Shown: positions 1 to 5,921 of the stretch, one piece after another
How positions within the stretch are numbered: the first letter of the stretch is position 1
How the letters are laid out: every line of letters begins with the position of its first letter
NCBI GenBank assembly: GCA_029861655.1
Contig: JAOTZA010000124.1
Coordinates: 1-9,104 of the forward strand
Origin: Acidobacteriota bacterium
Lineage (GTDB): Bacteria; Acidobacteriota; Thermoanaerobaculia; Multivoradales; JAHEKO01
DNA length: 9,104 bases
Direction of reading: 5' to 3'
Translations under genes and position numbers: made by a program
The notes under the pieces: model-generated
The model's database searches: none
Told to the model about the DNA's origin: nothing
The model's input: only the letters and a program-made list of their open reading frames with translations

Positions 1-1
1 A

Positions 2-1771
2 ATGGAGGCCAGAAAGAGAAACATGAACAAGCACCCAGACAAGATCCGTCTTCCTCTCGGTGTGGCCGTATTGGCCGTGGTGCTGTTCGTTTTGGGAGGC
101 GTTGTCGCCACCGAGCCGAGCAAACCTACCGAGAACATCACCAGTCTCATCGTGCAAGGCACGAGCTTCGAAGCCGTAACCGCTGCGGTTGAAAACGTAG
201 GCGGCGAAATCACGCACGGCTTGGCGATCATCGACGCCGTGGCCGCGGAGCTGACACCGACGCAGATCGCGTCCGTTGAAGAGCGGGCCGATGTCCGCAT
301 CTACGGCAATCCGACAGTCGAGGTCACCGGCAGGAGGGGCGGCGGCAAGAAGGGCGGCAAGGGGAACGAGCCCGACACCTTCTTCTCGAAGATGGTGGAC
401 GGGGATCTGGTGCAGGCCGAGGGATTCACCGGAAGGGGTGTGACGGTGGCGGTCCTCGACACCGGCCTCGAGCTCAAGATTTCGCTCAACAACAATTCTC
501 TCGGCGACTACCGCGTGGTCGGACACTACGACGCGATCGCGAACGAGGAGTTGTCCTACACCGGTAGCGACGAGAATGGGCACGGGACCCACGTCGCGGC
601 CGTGATTGCCAACAGCTCGAAGGGTGCCAGCTCGGGACAGTTCAACGGAATGGCTCCCGATGTCGAACTTGTGATGGTGCGTGCGTTCGACGCCGACGGT
701 CGCGGCAACTACGCCGACGTGATCCGTGGCCTGGAGTGGGTCCGGGACAACCGCGTTGCCATGGGTATCCGAGTGCTGAACCTGTCCTTTAGCGCGCCGC
801 CGCAGTCTCATTACTGGGACGACCCGCTGAACCAGGCGGTCATGCGACTGTGGCAGGAGGGCGTGGTGGTCGTGGCCTCGGCGGGGAATAGCGGTCCGGA
901 TCCGATGACCATCGGCGTTCCCGGAAACGTGCCCTACGTGATCACCGTCGGCGCCGTGACCGACAGCTACACTCCCGATGATCCGAGCGACGATCGACTG
1001 ACCTCCTTCTCCTCTGCCGGACCGACGGTCGAGGGCTTTGTCAAGCCCGAGATCGTGGCCCCCGGCGGTCACGTCCTGAACATCATGGGCTGGGACACGA
1101 TTGCCAGCGAGCACCCGGAGTTTCACGACAGCCAAGACCACTTCACGATGTCGGGCACCTCACAGGCAGCGGCGGTGGTGAGCGGCGCTGTCGCCCTGCT
1201 GCTCGAGGCCGAGCCGTGGATGACACCTGATCAGGTCAAGTCCCGGCTTATGGCCACAGCCCGGCCTGCCGTGAATCCGGATGGCACACTGGCCTACTCC
1301 GTCTTCCAGCAAGGTGCCGGTGTTGTCAACGCCTACGACGCCGTCTGGAACCTCGGTCAAGGTGAAAACTGCGAGAACGACTGTGACGGCAACGGGCCGA
1401 GCGCCAACCAGGGGCTCGACATCGACCTCGATGTCGCCGGCGTCTTGCATTACGGCGGCCGCGCCGACCAACATCCCGACGGTACCTACTACCTACGCGG
1501 TCTCGAGGGCGACGGCTATCTCTGGTCCGACGGCTATCTCTGGTCCGACGGCTATCTCTGGTCGGATGGGTATCTCTGGTCCGACGGCTATCTCTGGTCC
1601 GACGGGTTTCTCTGGTCCGACGGTTACCTTTGGAGCGACGCTCAGGTCTCCGGTTATCTGTGGTCGGACGCCTTCTCCTGGGCCGACGGGTTTCTCTGGA
1701 GTGACGGGTTCCTCTGGAGCGATACCGCTGCGGTTCCCGCGTCCACCAATGTCTGGGTGGACCAGGAATGA
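2..1771 (+). CDS. Secreted subtilisin-like (S8, AprX-type) serine protease with C-terminal GYLWSD repeat tail
   Basis: This is predicted to be an exported endopeptidase of the S8 (subtilase) family. From the ATG at base 2 (589 aa), residues 1-16 are basic and 17-36 hydrophobic, giving a signal peptide likely cut near VVA/TE at 36-37. Residues about 43-108 look like an I9-type propeptide/chaperone. Residues 110-121 are a Gly/Lys/Arg-rich linker. The catalytic domain spans about 126-450, with Asp153 (VLDTG), His194 (NGHGTH), oxyanion Asn296 (SAGNSG) and Ser387 (SGTSQAA), so the triad is intact. The SSFSSxGPT...KPEIVAPG style is AprX-like. Residues 457 and 461 are Cys next to an Asp/Asn-rich stretch (CDGNG). 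Residues 505-574 are eleven Trp-rich hexapeptides, followed by a 15-residue tail. The start is uncertain: the ATG at base 23 is also possible and gives a shorter n-region, with GGAGG at 4-8 sitting 14 bases away, which is longer than usual. The true start could also lie at the window edge. The protease call is firm; the substrate is unknown. Confidence 0.93.
   Translation: MEARKRNMNKHPDKIRLPLGVAVLAVVLFVLGGVVATEPSKPTENITSLIVQGTSFEAVTAAVENVGGEITHGLAIIDAVAAELTPTQIASVEERADVRIYGNPTVEVTGRRGGGKKGGKGNEPDTFFSKMVDGDLVQAEGFTGRGVTVAVLDTGLELKISLNNNSLGDYRVVGHYDAIANEELSYTGSDENGHGTHVAAVIANSSKGASSGQFNGMAPDVELVMVRAFDADGRGNYADVIRGLEWVRDNRVAMGIRVLNLSFSAPPQSHYWDDPLNQAVMRLWQEGVVVVASAGNSGPDPMTIGVPGNVPYVITVGAVTDSYTPDDPSDDRLTSFSSAGPTVEGFVKPEIVAPGGHVLNIMGWDTIASEHPEFHDSQDHFTMSGTSQAAAVVSGAVALLLEAEPWMTPDQVKSRLMATARPAVNPDGTLAYSVFQQGAGVVNAYDAVWNLGQGENCENDCDGNGPSANQGLDIDLDVAGVLHYGGRADQHPDGTYYLRGLEGDGYLWSDGYLWSDGYLWSDGYLWSDGYLWSDGFLWSDGYLWSDAQVSGYLWSDAFSWADGFLWSDGFLWSDTAAVPASTNVWVDQE
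1514..1723 (+). repeat. In-frame 18-bp tandem repeat encoding eleven GYLWSD-type hexapeptides
   Basis: Seven contiguous 18-base units (1514-1639) encode GYLWSD x5, GFLWSD and GYLWSD. A 12-base break coding AQVS follows (1640-1651). Four more units (1652-1723) encode GYLWSD, AFSWAD, GFLWSD and GFLWSD. Units 1, 2 and 5 are identical at all 18 bases. Units 3, 4 and 6 differ from them at one or two positions. Unit 7 and those after the break have diverged mostly at synonymous sites. The gradient from near-identical to diverged suggests recent duplication in the first block on top of an older, selected peptide motif. The unit length is a multiple of three, so copy-number change would keep the reading frame. 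It is not the RTX nonapeptide, and I do not recognise it as a named domain. Confidence 0.95.
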
Positions 1772-1791
1772 CGCATCTGCGGAGCCGTTGA

Positions 1792-1813
1792 CGTCGTCGA
1801 GCAGCTCGAGACG
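1792..1813 (+). terminator. Stem-loop just downstream of the protease gene, possible terminator lacking a T-tract
   Basis: The arms 1792-1801 and 1805-1813 pair over nine base pairs with one bulged G (1796) and a three-base CAG loop, starting 20 bases after the protease stop codon. No run of T follows, so this is at best a non-canonical terminator or a 3'-end stabilising hairpin. GC-rich sequence forms such hairpins by chance fairly often. Confidence 0.3.
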
Positions 1814-1837
1814 ATCAACACCGCCCGCCTTGAGGTG

Positions 1838-1884
1838 CTCACCAGGGCGCGATCCCTGGGTGAGGACGATGGCTCGAATCGTCC
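1838..1884 (+). other. Two adjacent hairpins in the 214-base gap between the protease and radical SAM genes
   Basis: The arms 1838-1847 and 1854-1864 pair over ten base pairs with one bulge (G1860) and a six-base loop. The arms 1864-1870 (GGACGAT) and 1878-1884 (ATCGTCC) form a perfect seven-pair stem with a seven-base loop. The two share base 1864, so they would stack end to end or compete for that base. The gap (1772-1985) holds no ORF with recognisable protein content and no clear -35/-10 pair, so I can only describe it as structured non-coding sequence. It could be the 3' end of the protease transcript, the 5' leader of the radical SAM gene, or both. Confidence 0.35.
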
Positions 1885-1977
1885 CTGCGGTTGCTTCGTG
1901 GGTTGGGCACAGTGCACCCCTGGCACCGCGTTGTCCTGGGCGGACCGGTTAGACTTCCCCGCCTCCTCGCGGAAGCC

Positions 1978-1984
1978 GGAGAAG
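1978..1984 (+). promoter_or_regulatory. Ribosome binding site of the radical SAM gene
   Basis: GGAGAAG occurs at 1978-1984, with its GGAG core four bases before the ATG at 1986. This is a reasonable Shine-Dalgarno match. It fixes the start, since the protein alignment to the B12-like domain begins only about 26 residues later and gives no help. Confidence 0.55.
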
Positions 1985-1985
1985 T

Positions 1986-3581
1986 ATGTCCAAGCAACCA
2001 ACCCAGGATTGGAGCGCTCACCGGGCCGTAGAGCGTCCGGTCGAGAAGTTCTCACCGCACGGTGATTACACGCTCGCCCTGGCGTACGCCAACGAATACC
2101 ACGTGGGGATGTCATCGCTGGCGTTCCAGCGGGTCTACGAGCTGGTGCAGCGCACCCCGGGTTGGACCTGCGAGAGGTTTTTTGCCGATGGTTTGGGCGG
2201 CTTCAGCGTGCCGGTCTCGGTCGAGCTCGATACACCGCTCGACGCGTTTGGCGCCATCGCATTCTCGATCTCTTTTGAGGAGGACTATGTCCATTTCCTC
2301 GAGATGCTCATCCGCGCCGGGATTCCGCTGCGTCGGAGCCAGCGCAGCCCCAAGGACCCGGTGATCATTGTCGGCGGCTCGTGCGCGATGATCAATCCGC
2401 TGCCGCTCGCGGAGTTTGTCGATGTGTTTCCGCTCGGGGCGGCCGAGAACGTGCTGCCCGAGCTGCTTTCGGCCCTCGAGGAGGAAAACGATCGGCGGGC
2501 GATCGGCGAGCGGCTGGCGGCGAGGGAGGGCTTCTTCGTTCCCGAGTTTCATCGTCCCGAGGACGAAGCGGTGTTCAAGAAACTCGAGAAGCTCGAGCTC
2601 TCGGAAGAACAGATGCGCCGGCCCGGGGTTCTGCCGACAACGGCGATCGTCACCCCAAAGACCGAGTTCTCCGAGAAGTTCCTGGTCGAGATGTCGCGGG
2701 GCTGTCCCGAGAAATGCCGCTACTGCTGGGCAACCTTTGGCATGGGGCGGTTTCGCTGGCACCCGACCGAGTACATCCTGGAGTCGTTCGAGCGAGCGCG
2801 ACCGGTGACCGACCAGCTGGGTTTTGTCGCCACCGCGGTGGGCGATCACCCCGAGATCGAGAAGATCCTGTGGAAGGGCAATGCGATGGGTTTTCGAACC
2901 TCGGTCTCCTCGGTCCGCATCCCGGCGGTGACCGAGGGAGTCCTGGCGGCGCTTCACGCCTCGGGGGATCGCGCCATCACCCTGGCACCCGAGACCGGGA
3001 GCGACGAGCTGCGAGTCAAGCTCAACAAACCGCTATCGAACGAACTGCTGCTCGAGAAGGTCCGACTGATCTTTCGACAGGGAATGACCCAGCTCAAGCT
3101 CTATTTCATTATCGGGCTCCCGGGCGAGACGGATGCCGATGTCGAGGCGATTCTCGACCTCGCCGATCGCTGCCGCCGGATCATGCTCGAAGAGCTCACA
3201 CCCTCCGGGGTGATCGGTCACGTTCACCTGGGGGCGAACATCCTGGTGCCCAAGCCCTATACCGCCTATCAGCGCCAAACGATGGAAGAGCCGCGGGTTC
3301 TCAAGAAACGAATCGCCCTTCTAAAGCGCGGGGTCGCGGCGCTCCCGAATGTGTCGCTGGGAACGATGTCGATTCGCCAGGCGATGTGGCAGAGCTACAT
3401 CACCAAAGCCGGGTCCGACGCCGCCGAGGTTCTCGAGGCAGCGGCCCGGGGCGAGACGATCGCCTCTCTCCTGCGTCGATTCGATGAGCGGATCCACCCG
3501 GAGGTCTTTGGGCGTCGAGACGGAAGACGGGGCGGCGGTCCGGGCGGCCGGCTCAGGTGGCAGTTTCTGAAGACCGGTTAG
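1986..3581 (+). CDS. Radical SAM protein with N-terminal B12-binding-like domain (COG1032 type)
   Basis: This is a cytoplasmic 531-residue protein. The radical SAM domain, about residues 225-450, carries the 4Fe-4S cluster motif CX3CX2C (Cys240, Cys244, Cys247; aromatic Tyr246 before the last Cys), so SAM cleavage to a 5'-deoxyadenosyl radical is expected. GLPGETD at 377-383 matches the later conserved strand of this class. Residues about 27-160 resemble the Rossmann-like B12-binding region fused to radical SAM enzymes (NEYHVGMSSLAF at 36-47, VGGSCAMINPLP at 129-140). The canonical DxHxxG cobalamin ligand motif is absent: His39 is followed by V-G. The architecture recalls the TIGR03960-like group, whose substrate I cannot name. 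The C-terminus (509-523) is Arg/Gly-rich and looks disordered. The gene is preceded by a 214-base gap and converges on the minus-strand operon 12 bases after its stop. Family confidence is high; the substrate is unknown. Confidence 0.88.
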   Translation: MSKQPTQDWSAHRAVERPVEKFSPHGDYTLALAYANEYHVGMSSLAFQRVYELVQRTPGWTCERFFADGLGGFSVPVSVELDTPLDAFGAIAFSISFEEDYVHFLEMLIRAGIPLRRSQRSPKDPVIIVGGSCAMINPLPLAEFVDVFPLGAAENVLPELLSALEEENDRRAIGERLAAREGFFVPEFHRPEDEAVFKKLEKLELSEEQMRRPGVLPTTAIVTPKTEFSEKFLVEMSRGCPEKCRYCWATFGMGRFRWHPTEYILESFERARPVTDQLGFVATAVGDHPEIEKILWKGNAMGFRTSVSSVRIPAVTEGVLAALHASGDRAITLAPETGSDELRVKLNKPLSNELLLEKVRLIFRQGMTQLKLYFIIGLPGETDADVEAILDLADRCRRIMLEELTPSGVIGHVHLGANILVPKPYTAYQRQTMEEPRVLKKRIALLKRGVAALPNVSLGTMSIRQAMWQSYITKAGSDAAEVLEAAARGETIASLLRRFDERIHPEVFGRRDGRRGGGPGGRLRWQFLKTG

Positions 3582-3600
3582 GCTACGGGAACGCTAACGG
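3574..3600. terminator. Weak inverted repeat spanning the two convergent stop codons
   Basis: GTTAG (3577-3581) and CTAAC (3594-3598) pair over five bases, extended by two CC/GG pairs if one G is bulged, around a 12-base loop. Each arm contains the TAG stop of one of the convergent genes (3579-3581 plus strand, 3596-3594 minus strand). A pyrimidine-rich CCTTCTTCTTC follows on the plus strand. It is placed where a shared bidirectional terminator would be, but the stem is short and weak. Confidence 0.25.
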
Positions 3601-3845
3601 CCTTCTTCTTCGGGGGTGATGTCTTTGACCGGTGGTTTGCCAGGAGGCACCGCGTCCTCTTTCATGCTTCCCAGAAGGAGCGTTGCCAGCCCCAGCAGAA
3701 TCTCATCGGCGAACGGAATCAGGTCCGGGACGATGAGGTCGAGGACAAAGAGAATCAGGGCGACGGTGAAAAGCTGCGGGAACTTGAGCCGTGAGGCAAA
3801 CCGGGTCAAGAGCGTGCGGCCGGCAGCTTTGACTTCGTCGGACAT
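3594..3845 (-). CDS. Small two-segment membrane protein, DUF6116-like
   Basis: This 83-residue protein has a short basic N-terminus (KAAGRTLLTRFASRLKFP, residues 6-23). Two hydrophobic stretches follow at about 24-40 and 45-60, separated by a conserved-looking loop with Pro and acidic residues (VPDLIPFADE, 39-48). The tail is Pro/charge-rich (61-83). The pattern RFxxxLKFPQLF...VLDLxxPDxIPFxDEILLGLxTLLL matches my memory of DUF6116, a family without known function. The ATG at 3845 is preferred over longer in-frame starts. It is preceded by a good Shine-Dalgarno (GAGGG, four bases away), and any longer version would run through the glycosylase gene in another frame. It begins 10 bases after the glycosylase stop, so it is probably co-transcribed. 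The inferred location is the cytoplasmic membrane; its role is unknown. Confidence 0.8.
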   Translation of the reverse strand: MSDEVKAAGRTLLTRFASRLKFPQLFTVALILFVLDLIVPDLIPFADEILLGLATLLLGSMKEDAVPPGKPPVKDITPEEEGR

Positions 3846-3849
3846 CGAA

Positions 3850-3854
3850 CCCTC
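3850..3854 (-). promoter_or_regulatory. Ribosome binding site of the small membrane protein gene
   Basis: On the minus strand GAGGG lies four bases before the ATG at 3845. It overlaps a second TGA (3855-3853) that directly follows the glycosylase stop TGA (3858-3856), so the upstream gene ends in tandem stops right at this site. It decides the start of the 83-residue gene. Confidence 0.6.
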
Positions 3855-3855
3855 A

Positions 3856-4761
3856 TCATAATCGATCGGCCCTCTTTTCTTCGAGCTCGGCGAGGGTTTG
3901 GGGCCAGTCTTTCTTGAGCAATTTGGAGAGAACACGGTCCGCCAGGAGCCGGCCGCCCGTTTGACATCCGGCGCAGTAGTTGGCTTCCGACTCGGCGTAG
4001 AGGATTCTCTGAATCGGGGCGCCACAGACGGGGCAGGGCTTGCCATAGCGCCCGTGAACCGCCATTCCCTCGCGAAAAGCGGTGACCTTCTTGGGGAAAT
4101 CGTTTCCGACCTCCGCCAGAAGCTGCTCGGTCCAATCCTCGAGCACTTCGCGTGTCGCTTGGTAGAGAGACTCGATTTCGTGCTCCTGGAGGTTGCGGGT
4201 TCGGCGGAAAGGCGACAGCCGAGCACGATGGAGGATCTCGTCGGAGTAGGCGTTGCCGATACCCGAGAAGATGCGTGGATCGGTGAGGGCGCGCTTTAGG
4301 GTGTGGTTTTCGCGAACGAGCGTGGCGAGGAAGCTACCCAGATTGCCGGCCAGCACCTCGTGGCCCCCGGGATCGTGGGCCGTCAGCCCGTCTTCTCCGC
4401 GTACGACATAGAGCGACGCCCGTCTCTTGCTTCCCGCTTCGGTCAGAAGAAGGGTGCCGGTCGAGAAGTCAAAGGCCGCCAACCCGCGCCGGCCGGGAGG
4501 TTTGGCACCGCGTTCTTTCCACTGAAGACGACCGGCGATCATCAGATGGAGAACCAGAAGAACATCACCCTCGAGACAGAAAACAATGCGCTTTCCGAGT
4601 CGCCGGATCTCTGCGACTCGTTTTCCCGCCGCGGCTTCCAGTGGCGGGTCGACCGAGCGCAGAAGAAAAGGCTTCACCACGCGAATCCGCTCGCAGGTCC
4701 CACCGACGACACGCGGTCGAAGCGCGGCCAGATAGACCTCGATGTCGGGCAGCTCGGGCAT
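3856..4761 (-). CDS. Fpg/Nei-family DNA glycosylase-AP lyase, long variant subclade
   Basis: This 301-residue protein is predicted to excise oxidised bases and cut at the abasic site in base-excision repair. It starts with MPELPDIEVY, so the catalytic Pro2 and Glu3 are present, as are Lys57 (LGKRIV), the LHLMIAGRL strand (71-79) and the helix-two-turn-helix signature SGIGNAYSDE (166-175). A zinc finger CX2C-X16-CX2C uses Cys243, Cys246, Cys263 and Cys266. Two features depart from standard MutM. The Arg expected five residues before the third Cys is replaced by Ser258. The protein also runs 35 residues past the last Cys (GGRLLADRVLSKLLKKDWP...), whereas E. coli Fpg ends almost at once. I recall this as a recurring subclade rather than a damaged gene. 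The start is fixed by Met-Pro-Glu, because Pro2 must be N-terminal; a longer in-frame ORF up to 4899 is not used. No Shine-Dalgarno is visible; a small hairpin fills that place. It lies 11 bases after the glycosidase gene. Confidence 0.92.
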   Translation of the reverse strand: MPELPDIEVYLAALRPRVVGGTCERIRVVKPFLLRSVDPPLEAAAGKRVAEIRRLGKRIVFCLEGDVLLVLHLMIAGRLQWKERGAKPPGRRGLAAFDFSTGTLLLTEAGSKRRASLYVVRGEDGLTAHDPGGHEVLAGNLGSFLATLVRENHTLKRALTDPRIFSGIGNAYSDEILHRARLSPFRRTRNLQEHEIESLYQATREVLEDWTEQLLAEVGNDFPKKVTAFREGMAVHGRYGKPCPVCGAPIQRILYAESEANYCAGCQTGGRLLADRVLSKLLKKDWPQTLAELEEKRADRL

Positions 4762-4763
4762 TG

Positions 4764-4778
4764 GACTAAAAGTTAGTC
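4764..4778 (-). promoter_or_regulatory. Perfect six-pair hairpin over the glycosidase stop codon, two bases before the glycosylase start
   Basis: On the minus strand GACTAA (4778-4773), loop CTT (4772-4770) and TTAGTC (4769-4764) form a perfect 6-bp stem with a three-base loop. It contains the TAA stop of the upstream gene and ends two bases before the ATG at 4761. It occupies the place of a Shine-Dalgarno and is AT-rich against GC-rich surroundings. A role in limiting or coupling translation of the glycosylase is inference. Confidence 0.35.
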
Positions 4779-5921
4779 GGCGGACAAGACGCTGGCGGGT
4801 TTTCCGTACCAACGCCCGAGGACCGCAAGGGCCGGTTTGCCCTGGGGCGTGAAGTCGATGTTTTGGCGAGCGCCGCGCGGCGAACGCCCCGGGTACCACT
4901 TCCAGATGTAGGAGCCGGCGAACCAGGGTTGGTCCCAGAAGGTCTCGAAGAACGCGCGGTATGCATTGGCCTGCGTCTCGAAGTCGACGAGGTCGGCTTC
5001 ACCGCGCGCTATCCGGTCGGGCCAGGTCCAGGGATCGATAGCGGCATCCGGCGCGCTCCGGTAGCCAACCTCGGTAAAGAGGACCGGCCGGCCGCTTTTT
5101 CTCTGCACCGCGCGAATCGCCGGTAGGTGCCGCTGCCAGCCCACGCGGAGAGCCTCCACCGTTGGGTGCATCTGATCGCTGAGGGGAAAGTACGCTTGTA
5201 TCCCAATGTAGTCGAGGCTCGCCCAGAAAGGCACATCCTCGAACTCGCGATACCAGTTGGCGGCATAAGTGAGTTTGCCCTTGTAGACCCTCCGAATCTC
5301 GGAGATCAACCGTTTCCACTCTTCAGGCCGTTTGGTCACCGTCTTGTGGAGCTCCGTACCGATGGCAAGAGCTTCTATGTTCAGTCCTTCGGCGAGCTGC
5401 GCATAGTGCAGGATGAACCGGCGGTAGCTCGAGAACCAGGTTTGCCAATCCTGGTCGCTCTTCATCTCGATGTCGCCGCGCCACTTGCCACCCGACAACC
5501 AGATGTGGGGCTTCAGGAGTGTTCGGATTCCTTGCTTGCGGGCCAGGCGGGTGGTCGTTTCGAGCCCGATGTCGCGCTCGCCCCAGAAGACCCGCCCTTC
5601 GGTGGCCAGGCGGATCTCGGGTGAATCGATCCGTTTCTGCCAGCCAAAAGGCGTCTGGACGATCCAATCGACCGAGTGCTCGGCCAACTCCTCCAAGTCG
5701 GCCTGGGTCACCTCGTCGCCGGCCACCCAGCTGACACCGCGGTGCTTGGCGTCATCTGACACCGGCGGACTGGGCACCCGCGGACTCGAGAGCGGTGGCT
5801 CATGCGCGTGGACTGTTTCCGATGCTGCTGTGACCCCTGCCGATCCGGCGCCAAAGACCGAGAGCAAGAGGATCGCCCGCAAAAACCACTGTCGGTTTTG
5901 CCGAGACCTTCCGTAGGTCAT
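4773..5921 (-). CDS. Exported glycoside hydrolase, GH113-like (beta-mannanase type TIM barrel)
   Basis: This 382-residue protein has a basic start (RSRQNR) and a hydrophobic segment at about 13-33, indicating a signal peptide likely cut near VTA/AS. There is no lipobox Cys. A Pro/Ser-rich linker (41-55) leads to a (beta/alpha)8 barrel, about 58-375. Barrel signatures appear in order: RGVSW (61-65), LKPHIWL (136-142), AIGTEL (186-191), YIGIQAYFPL (238-247), LFTEVGY (281-287) and GSYIWKWYP (336-344). By analogy with GH113 mannanases, Glu190 would be the acid/base and Glu284 the nucleophile. Both follow the expected strands 4 and 7, so activity is plausible. The substrate is inferred from the family only; other beta-glycans are possible. 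The ATG at 5921 overlaps the upstream stop by four bases (ATGA), and no strong Shine-Dalgarno is seen, so translation is probably coupled. It is the only clearly exported product in this operon. Confidence 0.82.
   Translation of the reverse strand: MTYGRSRQNRQWFLRAILLLSVFGAGSAGVTAASETVHAHEPPLSSPRVPSPPVSDDAKHRGVSWVAGDEVTQADLEELAEHSVDWIVQTPFGWQKRIDSPEIRLATEGRVFWGERDIGLETTTRLARKQGIRTLLKPHIWLSGGKWRGDIEMKSDQDWQTWFSSYRRFILHYAQLAEGLNIEALAIGTELHKTVTKRPEEWKRLISEIRRVYKGKLTYAANWYREFEDVPFWASLDYIGIQAYFPLSDQMHPTVEALRVGWQRHLPAIRAVQRKSGRPVLFTEVGYRSAPDAAIDPWTWPDRIARGEADLVDFETQANAYRAFFETFWDQPWFAGSYIWKWYPGRSPRGARQNIDFTPQGKPALAVLGRWYGKPASVLSAD

Noticed and set aside
1514..1723. CRISPR array or RTX calcium-binding repeats
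   Set aside because: Units are directly abutting 18-mers without spacers and lie in frame inside a gene. The peptide lacks the GGxGxDxUx pattern of RTX.
1788..1816. TTGACG at 1788-1793 as the -35 element of a promoter
   Set aside because: No TATAAT-like hexamer lies 16-19 bases downstream (ACGATC, CGATCA, GATCAA), and it falls within the hairpin after the protease gene.
1281..1952. Plus-strand open frame giving GPTAISG-type repeats over the protease tail
   Set aside because: It is the 18-bp repeat read in another frame. A multiple-of-three repeat keeps every frame open and periodic, and the subtilisin frame has the catalytic motifs.
2112..2957. Minus-strand open frame of 281 codons and plus-strand open frame 2381-3487 over the radical SAM gene
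   Set aside because: Both are shadow frames. The 1986-3581 frame contains the cluster motif and conserved domains.
3846..4226. N-terminal extension of the small membrane protein into the glycosylase gene
   Set aside because: The extension reads the glycosylase region in the wrong frame and gives low-complexity Ser/Arg/Pro sequence. The internal ATG at 3845 has a good ribosome binding site.
4762..4899. 46-residue N-terminal extension of the Fpg-like glycosylase
   Set aside because: Fpg catalysis requires Pro2 at the mature N-terminus directly after Met, so the start must be the MPELP methionine at 4761.
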